From: Bacteroidia bacterium
Lineage (GTDB): Bacteria > Bacteroidota > Bacteroidia > Bacteroidales > Azobacteroidaceae
Length of the DNA stretch: 64,000 nt
Reading direction: 5' to 3'
Assembly: GCA_026000155.1 (NCBI GenBank)
Contig: BNYG01000010.1
Span: 1 to 64,000 of the forward strand
The notes beneath the pieces are model-generated. The model searched no databases and was not told the DNA's origin. It was given only the letters and a program-made list of their open reading frames with translations. The stretch's first letter is position 1. Each line of letters begins with the position of its first letter. The translations under genes were made by a program, and so were the position numbers. Below are positions 46,893 to 55,806 of the stretch, piece by piece.

Positions 46893-46904
46893 AACAAATT
46901 TGTT
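46893..46904. promoter_or_regulatory. 12-bp palindromic operator candidate
   Basis: AACAAATTTGTT is a perfect palindrome between the -7 box (46908) and the ATG (46885), right at the expected transcription start. This is well placed for autorepression by the cassette's HTH protein. Confidence 0.5.
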
Positions 46905-46907
46905 TTG

Positions 46908-46939
46908 CAAATGTACTGAAAAGGGATGAATTATTCAAA
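46908..46939 (-). promoter_or_regulatory. Promoter of the three-gene cassette
   Basis: Reading leftward, TTTG (46939-46936) and TACATTTG (46915-46908), spaced exactly 20 bp, give a full Bacteroidota consensus directed at the DUF6932 gene. Confidence 0.7.
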
Positions 46940-47018
46940 TTTTCACAAGATTTTTTTCAATAAAAAATTTAAAAAATAAAATCTTCCTACAAACACAACA
47001 AATTAGATTTCATAATAA

Positions 47019-47053
47019 CAACTCAATATCAAATTAGCAGCGGAATTCTAAAG
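47019..47053. repeat. Direct repeat, right copy (orphan receptor 3' end)
   Basis: CAACTCAATATCAAATTAGC… encodes Q-L-N-I-K-L-A-A-E-F-stop, preceded by stops in frame. It matches the real receptor end at 44300-44334. It stands alone between the cassette promoter and ileS, as a displaced or paralogous gene end. Confidence 0.75.
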
Positions 47054-47069
47054 TTTCAGTAAAAATCAT

Positions 47070-47077
47070 TACCTTTG
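47070..47077 (+). promoter_or_regulatory. -7 box of ileS
   Basis: TACCTTTG lies 27 bp before the ileS ATG at 47105. It overlaps an upstream in-frame ATG (47075), which argues against that earlier start. Confidence 0.5.
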
Positions 47078-47104
47078 TGTCTTATTTTTTCAAGATACCA
47101 TAAT

Positions 47105-50100
47105 ATGAGCAAGAAGTTCGCTGAATACAACAAGTTGGACCTGTCGGAAATCAATCAGGAGATATTGAAACGCTGGGAAGAGAACGATATTTTTCGTAAA
47201 AGTCTGGAAATCCGGGAAGGCGCTCCTTCCTTTGTCTTTTATGAAGGACCTCCTTCGGCTAATGGCATGCCGGGAATTCATCACGTCATTGCCCGGAGCA
47301 TTAAAGATATATTCTGCCGCTACAAAACCATGAAAGGCTTTTTGGTGAAACGGAAAGCCGGTTGGGATACGCACGGACTGCCGGTGGAATTGGGCGTTGA
47401 AAAAACCTTGGGCATTACCAAAGAAGACATCGGGAAAAAGATTTCCGTGGAAGAATACAATGCCGCTTGCCGGAAAGATGTCATGAAATACACCAAAGAA
47501 TGGGAAGACCTGACCCATAAAATGGGCTATTGGGTGGATATGGACGACCCCTACATCACCTACGACAACCGTTACATCGAAACACTTTGGTGGTTGCTTA
47601 AAGAATTGTACAAGAAAGATTTACTATACAAGGGTTATACCATTCAACCCTATTCGCCCGCTGCCGGAACCGGTTTGAGTACGCATGAATTGAACCAACC
47701 CGGTTGCTACAAAGATGTAAAAGACACCACGTGTACCGCTCAGTTCAAAATCGTGAATCCGCTTCCGAAAATGTCTAATTTCGGCGAAGCATTCTTTTTG
47801 GCGTGGACAACCACTCCCTGGACATTACCTTCGAATACAGCGCTTTGCGTAGGTCCGAATATCGAATACGTGGCTGTACAAACCAACAATCCTTACACCA
47901 ATCAACCCATGACGGCGGTTTTGGCGAAGGATTTGTTGCCGGCTTATTTCAAAGAAGTGCCGGAGATACTTGCAACATGGAAAGGTGAAGAATTGGCCGG
48001 AATGGAATACGAACAGTTGATTCCCTGGGTCAATCCCGGCGAAGGCGCTTTCCGTGTTATTACCGGCGATTTTGTGACTACCGAAGACGGTACGGGCATT
48101 GTTCACATAGCGCCGACTTTCGGTGCGGATGACGACCGGGTCGCCAAAATAAACGGTGTTCCGCCTTTGATGCTGGTCGATAAAGACGGCAATCGTCGTC
48201 CGATGGTGGACCAAACCGGAAAATTCTTTTTACTCGAAGATTTGGACGAACAATTCGTAAAAACTTCCGTGAATGTGCCGCTTTATGCCGAATATGCCGG
48301 ACGGTTTGTCAAGAACGCTTACGATAAAAATCTTACTGAAAGCGATGCAACATTAGATATTGATATTTGTGTGATGTTGAAGCAGGAAAACCGCGCTTTC
48401 AAAATCGAAAAACATACCCACAATTATCCGCATTGCTGGCGCACCGATAAACCGGTATTGTATTATCCCTTGGATAGTTGGTTTATTCGCACAACTGCCG
48501 TCAAAGACCGGATGATTGAATTGAACAACACTATCAACTGGAAACCGCAATCGACCGGTTCGGGACGTTTCGGCAAATGGCTGGAAAATCTGCAGGACTG
48601 GAACTTATCGCGTTCGCGGTATTGGGGTACCCCGTTGCCTATCTGGCGAACGGAAGACGGTACGGAAGAAAAATGCATCGGTTCGGTAGAGGACTTGATT
48701 AAAGAAATTAATAAATCGGTCGAAATGAACCATCCCGATTTTATGCCGGAAAATCCGTATAAAAATTTCAAAGCAGGTGATTATTCTGCCGAAAATTATT
48801 CTGTAGAAAATATTGATTTGCACCGGCCGTTTGTCGATAACATCATTCTGGTTTCGGAAAATGGCAAACCCATGAAACGCGAAACCGATTTGATTGACGT
48901 TTGGTTTGATTCGGGCGCCATGCCGTTTGCACAATTACATTATCCGTTTGAAAACAAAGAATTGGTCGATACAAAAGCATTCTATCCTGCCGATTTTATT
49001 TCGGAAGGAGTGGATCAAACACGCGGTTGGTTTTTTACTTTGCATGCCATCAGCGCCATGGTCAAAAATTCGGTTGCCTTCAAAAACGTGGTTTCCACCG
49101 GATTGGTTTTGGACAAAAACGGCAATAAAATGTCGAAACGATTGGGCAATGCCGTTGACCCGTTTTCAACGATTGCGACTTTCGGTTCCGACCCCTTGCG
49201 CTGGTATATGATTACCAACGCATCACCTTGGGATAATTTGAAATTCGACCCGGAAGGCATCGAAGAAGCTCGCCGTAAATTTTTCGGCACCTTATATAAT
49301 ACGTATTCATTCTTTGCCTTGTATGCCAATGTCGATAGTTTTAAGGGTAACGAAGCGGACATTCCGTTTGAGGAACGTCCCGAAATTGACCGCTGGATTC
49401 TTTCCCTGTTGAATTCTTTAATCACGGAAGTAGATGAACAATTAGCTGCTTACGAACCGACTCGCGCCGGCCGCGCCATCAACGATTTTGTCAACGACAA
49501 CCTGAGCAACTGGTACGTTCGTTTGAACCGTAAACGTTTCTGGGGAGGAGAAATGAATGCCGATAAATTGTCGGCTTATCAAACGCTTTACACCTGTTTG
49601 AAAACCGTAGCGCAATTAATGGCGCCGATTGCTCCGTTCTATGCCGATAAATTATATACAGATTTAACGAACAACAATATTTTGTCTGTTCATCTTTCCG
49701 ATTTTCCCATAGCTGACGAAACTTTGATTGACAAAGCATTGGAAGAACGGATGCAGATTGCTCAGGATATTTCTTCCATGGTGTTGGCTTTGCGCCGGAA
49801 AGTGAATATCAAGGTGCGCCAACCGCTTTCTTCCATTATGGTTCCTGTTGTGGATGAACATCAGAAAGAAGCGATTGAGGCGGTACAGGCTTTGATTTTG
49901 AATGAAGTAAATATCAAAGCAATTAATTATGTAGATAATGCCGCCGGTATTTTAGTGAAGAAAATCAAACCCGATTTCAAGAAATTGGGACCGCGTTACG
50001 GTAAGATTATGAAAGATTTGGCTGCTGCTATTGCCGGATTGCCGCAAGAAGAAATTCTGAAACTGGAACAAGCCGGAAGATTGGAAATCCCGGTGGCCGG

Positions 50101-50473
50101 ACAAACCGCAGAAATCACCACCGAGGATGTGGAAATCATTTCGGAAGATATTCCGGGCTGGTTGGTAGCTAATAACGGACGATTGACTGTTGCGTTAGAC
50201 ATTACTATTACGGATGAATTGCGGAAAGAAGGCATTGCCCGCGAATTGGTAAACCGTATCCAGAATATCCGCAAATCCAACGGATTTGAAATTGTCGATA
50301 AGATTAAGGTGGTGTTGCAATCGAATGCCCGTATCAATGAGGCGGTGGAAGAATACAAACACTATATGGCGAATCAGGTGTTGGCGAATAGCATTGCTTT
50401 AGAGCCTCTGACAGAAGGCGCCGAATTGGACTTGGACGATTTCAAATTATGGATTAAGGTTGAAAAAGTATAA
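47105..50473 (+). CDS. ileS: Isoleucyl-tRNA synthetase
   Basis: This class I synthetase of about 1122 residues has a HIGH-equivalent PSANGMPGIHH (HIGH as GIHH), the editing domain WTTTPWTLPSNTALCV, and KMSKRLGN as the KMSKS loop. The long C-terminal region with RKVNIKVRQPLSSIMV and RELVNRIQNIRKSNGFEI places it in the eukaryote-like IleRS type 2 group found in Bacteroidota and linked with mupirocin tolerance; this assignment is from motif style. The start is the ATG giving MSKKFAEYNKLDLSEINQ. Confidence 0.96.
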   Translation: MSKKFAEYNKLDLSEINQEILKRWEENDIFRKSLEIREGAPSFVFYEGPPSANGMPGIHHVIARSIKDIFCRYKTMKGFLVKRKAGWDTHGLPVELGVEKTLGITKEDIGKKISVEEYNAACRKDVMKYTKEWEDLTHKMGYWVDMDDPYITYDNRYIETLWWLLKELYKKDLLYKGYTIQPYSPAAGTGLSTHELNQPGCYKDVKDTTCTAQFKIVNPLPKMSNFGEAFFLAWTTTPWTLPSNTALCVGPNIEYVAVQTNNPYTNQPMTAVLAKDLLPAYFKEVPEILATWKGEELAGMEYEQLIPWVNPGEGAFRVITGDFVTTEDGTGIVHIAPTFGADDDRVAKINGVPPLMLVDKDGNRRPMVDQTGKFFLLEDLDEQFVKTSVNVPLYAEYAGRFVKNAYDKNLTESDATLDIDICVMLKQENRAFKIEKHTHNYPHCWRTDKPVLYYPLDSWFIRTTAVKDRMIELNNTINWKPQSTGSGRFGKWLENLQDWNLSRSRYWGTPLPIWRTEDGTEEKCIGSVEDLIKEINKSVEMNHPDFMPENPYKNFKAGDYSAENYSVENIDLHRPFVDNIILVSENGKPMKRETDLIDVWFDSGAMPFAQLHYPFENKELVDTKAFYPADFISEGVDQTRGWFFTLHAISAMVKNSVAFKNVVSTGLVLDKNGNKMSKRLGNAVDPFSTIATFGSDPLRWYMITNASPWDNLKFDPEGIEEARRKFFGTLYNTYSFFALYANVDSFKGNEADIPFEERPEIDRWILSLLNSLITEVDEQLAAYEPTRAGRAINDFVNDNLSNWYVRLNRKRFWGGEMNADKLSAYQTLYTCLKTVAQLMAPIAPFYADKLYTDLTNNNILSVHLSDFPIADETLIDKALEERMQIAQDISSMVLALRRKVNIKVRQPLSSIMVPVVDEHQKEAIEAVQALILNEVNIKAINYVDNAAGILVKKIKPDFKKLGPRYGKIMKDLAAAIAGLPQEEILKLEQAGRLEIPVAGQTAEITTEDVEIISEDIPGWLVANNGRLTVALDITITDELRKEGIARELVNRIQNIRKSNGFEIVDKIKVVLQSNARINEAVEEYKHYMANQVLANSIALEPLTEGAELDLDDFKLWIKVEKV

Positions 50474-50505
50474 TTTGTAAGTTAGAAGAATAAGTAGTAC
50501 TTTTG
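50474..50505 (+). promoter_or_regulatory. Promoter of the dksA-like gene and lspA
   Basis: TTTG (50474-50477) and TACTTTTG (50498-50505), spaced 20 bp, directly after ileS. The ATG at 50526 follows by 20 bp. Confidence 0.7.
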
Positions 50506-50525
50506 CGAAATTAAAAATTACGGTT

Positions 50526-50903
50526 ATGACTGAAAAAACAAGATACACAGATACCGAATTGGAAGAATTCCGCGGTATCATATTGGACAAGCTGGAGGCT
50601 GCCAAACGGGATTACGATCTGTTAAAAGCTACCCTGATGAATACCGACGGCAACGATGTGACCGACACTTCCCCCACTTTCAAAGTATTGGAAGAAGGCG
50701 CTTCTACGCTGTCGAAAGAAGAAGCCGGCCGTTTGGCGCAACGCCAGATGAAATTTATTCAGAGTTTACAGGCTGCCTTGGTGCGTATCGAAAATAAAAC
50801 CTACGGGGTTTGCCGAGAAACCGGCAAATTAATCCCGGCGGAACGACTGCGCGCCGTACCTCACGCCACCTTGAGTATTGAGGCTAAACAAGGTCAGAAA
50901 TAA
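50526..50903 (+). CDS. TraR/DksA-type transcription factor
   Basis: This is a 125-residue protein with an N-terminal coiled coil (ELEEFRGIILDKLEAAKRDYD), a linker carrying the acidic DVTDTSPTF near the tip, and a globular end, YGVCRETGKLIPAERLRAVPHATLS. The fold is that of DksA, which binds RNA polymerase with ppGpp, but the zinc-site cysteines are reduced to one (YGVC). The family form in Bacteroidota is often called a DksA/TraR C4-type protein. It lies 4 bp before lspA. Confidence 0.88.
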   Translation: MTEKTRYTDTELEEFRGIILDKLEAAKRDYDLLKATLMNTDGNDVTDTSPTFKVLEEGASTLSKEEAGRLAQRQMKFIQSLQAALVRIENKTYGVCRETGKLIPAERLRAVPHATLSIEAKQGQK

Positions 50904-50907
50904 TTAA

Positions 50908-51516
50908 ATGAAAAGTAAAGGCTTTTGGGCAATTTTGACCATTCTGTTGATTTTATCGGCAGACCAGATTCTCAAGATTTGGATAAAAACTCATTTGTAT
51001 ATCGGTGAAGACATCCGGATAGCTAATTGGTTTTATATCCGCTTTGTCGAAAACAACGGCATGGCCATGGGTATCGAAGTCATAGGGAAATTATTCCTGT
51101 CCATTTTCCGGATTGTAGCTTCTTTCGGTATTATCTATTATCTCTACTTATTGGTAAAGAAAAACTTCAAATTGGGATACATCCTCTGCGTATCCATGAT
51201 TTTTGCCGGTGCGGTCGGCAATATTATCGACAGTATTTTTTATGGCGTCATTTTCAGCGAAAGCACTGCCTATTCGGTGGCGACCTTGTTTCCGCCCGAA
51301 GGAGGATATGGAACCTGGTTGCATGGAAGAGTGGTAGATATGTTTTATTTCCCTTTGTTTAAATTCCACTGGCCTTCCTGGATACCCTGGATCGGCGGAA
51401 ACGAATTTGTATTCTTCCGGTATATCTTTAATTTGGCCGATGCTTCCATTAGCGTAGGTATTGCGGTTTTACTTCTGTTTTATCGAAATACTTTTTCCGG
51501 AAGTTTTGAAAAATAA
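50908..51516 (+). CDS. lspA: Lipoprotein signal peptidase
   Basis: This 202-residue inner-membrane aspartyl protease cleaves prolipoproteins at the lipobox Cys. It has four membrane segments. The conserved blocks are ADQILKIWIK, FVENNGMAMG (NxG), GAVGNIIDSIFYG with one catalytic Asp, and FNLADASISVG with the other. An insert of about 40 residues in the third periplasmic loop (SESTAYSVATLFPPEGGYG) is common in Bacteroidetes LspA. A DUF4296 lipoprotein gene overlaps its end. Confidence 0.94.
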   Translation: MKSKGFWAILTILLILSADQILKIWIKTHLYIGEDIRIANWFYIRFVENNGMAMGIEVIGKLFLSIFRIVASFGIIYYLYLLVKKNFKLGYILCVSMIFAGAVGNIIDSIFYGVIFSESTAYSVATLFPPEGGYGTWLHGRVVDMFYFPLFKFHWPSWIPWIGGNEFVFFRYIFNLADASISVGIAVLLLFYRNTFSGSFEK

Positions 51517-52000
51517 TCCAACCATCGGGTGTATATTGTTCATTCTTTTTTTTACGGCTTGTACCAACCGCCCCTGGAATGTGTTGCCGGAAAAGAAAAT
51601 GGAAAATGTTTTGTTTGACCTCTACATCGCCGAAACGGAAATCAGGGAAAATTACGCTGTTTTTCATTCCGATTCTATCCGGAGACAACTGCTGCTTCAT
51701 TCCGTATTTGAAAAACACCGCATATCCGAACAAAAGTTTGATACTTCGCTCGTATGGTATAATGCCCACTTGGACCGATACCTGAAAATCAATGAGAAAT
51801 TAACCGCGCGATACACTCTTTTGATCGAAAACCTGCAAGCGGAAGTCCAAGAAATAAATCGTCCCCCTCAAAATATCTTGTCATTTAAAGAGATGGGACT
51901 CAAGGATTTTACTACACCTATCTATACTTTTCACATCCTAAACCACGACACTGACTCTATCCGGCAGGATACAATTCAAAAAAAATACATATTTTTGTAA
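51506..52000 (+). CDS. DUF4296 lipoprotein (TTG start)
   Basis: This protein of about 164 residues has a lipoprotein signal (KNNPTIGCILFILFFTAC) when started at the TTG at 51506, inside the end of lspA. The mature part has the DUF4296 pattern WNVLPEKKMENVLFDLYIAETEI and a helical repeat reminiscent of peptide-binding lipoproteins. An ATG at 51461 is in frame but would put 15 odd residues before the signal peptide. The function is unknown. Coupled to lspA, the enzyme that would process it. Confidence 0.75.
   Translation: MKNNPTIGCILFILFFTACTNRPWNVLPEKKMENVLFDLYIAETEIRENYAVFHSDSIRRQLLLHSVFEKHRISEQKFDTSLVWYNAHLDRYLKINEKLTARYTLLIENLQAEVQEINRPPQNILSFKEMGLKDFTTPIYTFHILNHDTDSIRQDTIQKKYIFL
51990..51997 (+). 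promoter_or_regulatory. -7 box before the Sua5/YrdC gene
   Basis: TATTTTTG overlaps the end of the DUF4296 gene, 24 bp before the ATG at 52022. No clear -33 box. Confidence 0.35.
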
Positions 52001-52021
52001 CTTATTCAAGGAATTACTTGC

Positions 52022-52585
52022 ATGGAAGAAGAAATAAAAAAAGCGTGCGACATAGTCAGATCCGGAGGAGTCATCCTTTACCCTACCGATACCATTTGGG
52101 GAATCGGATGCGATGCTACCAACCCGGAAGCGGTCAAGAGAATCTATGAAATCAAAAACCGGCCGGATACCAAATCCATGCTGGTGCTGTTAGACTCTGC
52201 AGCTAAACTGGATTACTATGTGGACGAACTTCCCGCTATTGCCCTCGATTTAATTGAATTATCTACTAAGCCTTTGACAATCATTTATTCAGGAGCGCGT
52301 AACGTGGCTGCCAATCTGATTGCTCCGGACGGAACTTTAGGCATTCGTATTACGCAGGAAGCTTTTTCCAAGGAAATCTGCCGGCGACTGAAAAAGCCCT
52401 TGGTTTCGACTTCCGCCAATAGCAGCGGACAACCGTCTCCGGCGAATTTTTCGGAAATCAGCAACGAAATCATTCAAGCAGTCGATTATGTAGTCGATTA
52501 CCGGAGGGAAGAAATACAGAAAGCGATCCCTTCTTCGATTATTCAATTGGGAAAAGGCGGTTTAATAAAAATCATCCGGGAATGA
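52022..52585 (+). CDS. tsaC: L-threonylcarbamoyladenylate synthase (Sua5/YrdC)
   Basis: This 187-residue YrdC-domain protein makes threonylcarbamoyl-AMP for the t6A modification of tRNAs. Visible motifs are GGVILYPTDTIWGIGCDATN, KNRPDTKSMLVLL, GTLGIRIT and PLVSTSANSSGQPSP. The C-terminal Sua5 extension is absent, so it is the short TsaC-like form. It overlaps the sugar-transferase gene by 4 bp. Confidence 0.93.
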   Translation: MEEEIKKACDIVRSGGVILYPTDTIWGIGCDATNPEAVKRIYEIKNRPDTKSMLVLLDSAAKLDYYVDELPAIALDLIELSTKPLTIIYSGARNVAANLIAPDGTLGIRITQEAFSKEICRRLKKPLVSTSANSSGQPSPANFSEISNEIIQAVDYVVDYRREEIQKAIPSSIIQLGKGGLIKIIRE

Positions 52586-53955
52586 AAAAACAGTCACAAT
52601 TATATAAATATCTGGTTTCGGATTTCCTGACGGCTGCGTTGGCTTGGTTTGTATTCAATGTGGTGCGCTATTACCTGATTGCCCGGTACGATGGATTTGA
52701 AACGCTTTGGTCTTTCATGGTATTCCGGCACGTGTTGAAAGGACAACTGATTATTCCTTTTGGCTGGCTCATTTTGCATTATTATTCGGGATATTACAAT
52801 AATCCCTTGGAAAAATCACGCTTAAGCGAATTTTTCACGACTTTTCAGGTAGCTTTCATCGGCACCATCGGTATATTTTTCACAGTGTTGTTGAAAAACC
52901 TGCCGGAATCTTTTCATATTTATTACGAACAGTTTTCGTACCTGTTCCTTTTTTCATTCGGATTTACTTACCTGGGGCGATTGTTTATTACCTTACAGGC
53001 CACCCGTAAAATTCAAAAAAGGGAATGGACCGTCAATGCCCTCATTCTGGGAAACGGAAAAAAGGCGGAAATCATCGAAAAAGAATTGAACAAGCCGTCC
53101 GATGCTATGGGATATACCATCACTCGTATGCCTGTTCTTGAAAATACGGCTGATCTGGATGCAATTATTAAAGACAATGGAATAGAAGAACTGATTGTCG
53201 CTTTGGATTCCGACGATAATGATGAAATATTACAACTGTTGTATTCCCTGTACCAATATAAATTACCGATCAAACTGCCTTTAAGTTATTCCAAAGTACT
53301 CACCGGCGGTATGAAATTGAGAACCATTGCCGGCGTTCCCTTGATTGATGTCACGGCCAATAATTTTTCGGAAGCGGAAAAAAATATCAAACTCAGCTTG
53401 GACAAGGTGGTTTCCGGGCTGGTGTTAATCCTTTTGTCGCCGGTTTATCTCTATTTGATGATCCGGGTAAAATCGGATTCCAAGGGTCCGGTTTTCATTC
53501 AACAGGAACGAATCGGCAAAGGCGGCAAACCGTTTATGATCTATAAATTCAGGACGATGCGGGACGATGCCGAAAAAGACGGACCTTCCCTGTCCACCAT
53601 CGACGACTCACGGATAACGCCTTATGGAAAAAAAATGCGAAAATACCGTTTGGACGAACTTCCGCAATTCTGGAATGTATTAAAAGGCGATATGTCACTG
53701 GTCGGTCCCCGTCCCGAAAGGAAATATTACATTGAAAAAATTGTCAAAGAAGCGCCCTATTTCTATTTGCTTCACAATGTCCGTCCGGGCATCACTTCCT
53801 GGGGAATGGTGAAATTCGGTTACGCCTCGGATGTCAAACAGATGATTGAACGCATGCAATACGACATATTATATTATGAAAACATGTCTTTGGGATTGGA
53901 TACAAAAATATTAATTTATACGGTACGAACAATCATTACCGGGAAAGGAATCTAA
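52582..53955 (+). CDS. Polyprenyl-phosphate sugar-1-phosphate transferase (exopolysaccharide initiation)
   Basis: This 457-residue membrane protein has four or five N-terminal membrane spans (about 10-130), a CoA-binding-like cytosolic domain (about 140-260), another span (about 280-300) and the C-terminal bacterial sugar-transferase domain: QQERIGKGGKPFMIYKFRTMRDDAE, RKYRLDELPQFWNVLKGDMSLVGPRPE and RPGITSWGMV. These enzymes load the first sugar onto undecaprenyl phosphate for capsule or exopolysaccharide. No glycan cluster follows directly except the glycosyltransferase at 57273. The clc gene lies 4 bp downstream. Confidence 0.92.
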   Translation: MKKQSQLYKYLVSDFLTAALAWFVFNVVRYYLIARYDGFETLWSFMVFRHVLKGQLIIPFGWLILHYYSGYYNNPLEKSRLSEFFTTFQVAFIGTIGIFFTVLLKNLPESFHIYYEQFSYLFLFSFGFTYLGRLFITLQATRKIQKREWTVNALILGNGKKAEIIEKELNKPSDAMGYTITRMPVLENTADLDAIIKDNGIEELIVALDSDDNDEILQLLYSLYQYKLPIKLPLSYSKVLTGGMKLRTIAGVPLIDVTANNFSEAEKNIKLSLDKVVSGLVLILLSPVYLYLMIRVKSDSKGPVFIQQERIGKGGKPFMIYKFRTMRDDAEKDGPSLSTIDDSRITPYGKKMRKYRLDELPQFWNVLKGDMSLVGPRPERKYYIEKIVKEAPYFYLLHNVRPGITSWGMVKFGYASDVKQMIERMQYDILYYENMSLGLDTKILIYTVRTIITGKGI

Positions 53956-53959
53956 AAGA

Positions 53960-55756
53960 ATGGGTAAAAAAACGAGATTTGACCGTCTGCTCAATTGGAG
54001 GGAAAAGCATATCCGGGAAAAGCATTTTATTCTGATTCTCAGTCTGATGATCGGGATTATCACTGCATTTGCAGCGATCCTGCTGAAAACGCTCATCCAT
54101 ACCCTGCAACACCTGCTGACCGAAAAAATAGACATCAACAGCGCCAATTGGTTGTATCTGGTCTATCCGATAATCGGCATCCTGCTGTCCGGTTTATTTG
54201 TCAAATACATTGTAAAAGACGATATCGGTCACGGGGTGACCAAAATCCTGTATGCTATTTCCCAACGGAAAAGCCGGATCAAACCGCATAATACCTGGAG
54301 TTCCGTTGTAGCCAGTTCAATTACAATTGGTTTCGGGGGATCGGTCGGAGCGGAAGCGCCGATGGTATTAACCGGTTCGGCTATCGGATCCAATTTGGGA
54401 CGCTTGTTCAAAATGGAACAAAAAACCCTGATGCTGTTAGTCGGTTGCGGCGCCGCCGGAGCGATTGCGGGCATTTTCAAGGCGCCCATTGCCGGACTTC
54501 TTTTCACCATTGAAGTATTGATGCTGGATTTGACAACCGCTTCCGTCCTCCCGCTATTGATTTCTTCCGTAACGGCAGCCAGCGTTTCCTATATTTTTAC
54601 AGGCACCGAAGCCATGTTCAAATTCAATCAAAATGAAGTGTTTAACCTGCAAAGAATTCCATACGTCTTGATTCTGGGCGTGATCTGCGGATTGATCGCC
54701 TTGTATTTTACGCGGGCGACCATCTGGACGGAAAGCATCTTCCGCCGCTTGAAAACATTTTGGAAAAAGTTTTGCTTGGGAGCCGCCTTGTTGAGTATTC
54801 TGATTTTCTTGTTGCCCCCACTTTACGGAGAAGGATATGACACCATCGGATATCTGATCAGCAACAGTTACGATAATTTATTAGACGGCAGCCTGTTTTA
54901 CAATCTGAAAGACAATTATTGGGGCATTATCATTTTTTTGTTAATTATTGTCCTGCTGAAAGTGTTTGCTACGGCAGCCACCAATGGCGGAGGCGGTTGC
55001 GGGGGAATATTTGCGCCTTCGTTGTATCTGGGTTGTATTGTCGGATTTATCTTCGCTCATTCGTTCAACCACCTGCCTGCTTTTTTTCCCGGAAATCATC
55101 TGCCGGAAGAAAACTTTGCTTTGATGGGCATGGCGGGAATGATGGCCGGCGTGATGCATTCCCCGCTGACGGCCGTCTTCCTGATTGCCGAATTAACGGG
55201 CGGTTTCGATTTGTTCCTGCCGCTGATGATTGTGACTATCAGCGCCTATTTTACGATTATGCTTTTCGAAAAGCACAGTCTTTATTCCATCCGTCTGGCA
55301 CAAAAAGGAGAATTATTGACGCACGACAAAGACAAGGCGGTACTGACCTTGCTCAACACGAATGCGGTGATTGAAAACGAGTTTATGACCGTTCGTCCCG
55401 AAACGACTTTGGGCGGAATGGTCAAAGTGATTGCCCAATCGCCCCGGAACGTTTTCCCGGTGATTGACAACGAAAATGTGCTGCGGGGCGTAGTCCTCCT
55501 GGATAACATCCGCAACATCATGTTCCGTCCGGAATTATACGAACGGTTCAGCGTAAAAAAATTCATGATTTCGCCGCCGGCAAAAATCAACATTACCATG
55601 CCCATGGATAAAATCATGCAATTGTTTGAAGACACCAAGGCATGGAACCTTCCCGTGATAGACGATGAAGGACATTACTTAGGATTTATATCCAAATCAA
55701 AAATATTCAATGCATACCGTGAAGTATTACAAGAAAACTTTTCGGAAGACAGTTGA
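53960..55756 (+). CDS. ClC-type chloride channel/antiporter with CBS domains
   Basis: This 598-residue protein has a ClC membrane core (about 20-440). Its filter segments are GFGGSVGAEAPMVLTGSAIGS (with the gating Glu in GAEAP), GCGAAGAIAGIFKAPIAGLLF and GGGGCGGIFAPSLYLG. Two CBS domains follow (about 455-590; FMTVRPETTLGGMVKVIA, FMISPPAKINITMPMDKIM). It may be a Cl-/H+ exchanger or channel gated by adenine nucleotides; I cannot decide which. Last gene before an IS element. Confidence 0.92.
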   Translation: MGKKTRFDRLLNWREKHIREKHFILILSLMIGIITAFAAILLKTLIHTLQHLLTEKIDINSANWLYLVYPIIGILLSGLFVKYIVKDDIGHGVTKILYAISQRKSRIKPHNTWSSVVASSITIGFGGSVGAEAPMVLTGSAIGSNLGRLFKMEQKTLMLLVGCGAAGAIAGIFKAPIAGLLFTIEVLMLDLTTASVLPLLISSVTAASVSYIFTGTEAMFKFNQNEVFNLQRIPYVLILGVICGLIALYFTRATIWTESIFRRLKTFWKKFCLGAALLSILIFLLPPLYGEGYDTIGYLISNSYDNLLDGSLFYNLKDNYWGIIIFLLIIVLLKVFATAATNGGGGCGGIFAPSLYLGCIVGFIFAHSFNHLPAFFPGNHLPEENFALMGMAGMMAGVMHSPLTAVFLIAELTGGFDLFLPLMIVTISAYFTIMLFEKHSLYSIRLAQKGELLTHDKDKAVLTLLNTNAVIENEFMTVRPETTLGGMVKVIAQSPRNVFPVIDNENVLRGVVLLDNIRNIMFRPELYERFSVKKFMISPPAKINITMPMDKIMQLFEDTKAWNLPVIDDEGHYLGFISKSKIFNAYREVLQENFSEDS

Positions 55757-55806
55757 AAATCGTAAAGTAATATAATTGTTTCATGATTCTTATTGCTTTA
55801 TTATTT

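Noticed and set aside
47075..47104. ATG at 47075 as ileS start
   Set aside because: It overlaps the -7 promoter box and adds ten residues (MCLIFSRYHN) foreign to IleRS.
51461..51505. ATG at 51461 as start of the DUF4296 lipoprotein
   Set aside because: It would place 15 residues before a normal lipoprotein signal; the TTG at 51506 gives a proper signal peptide.
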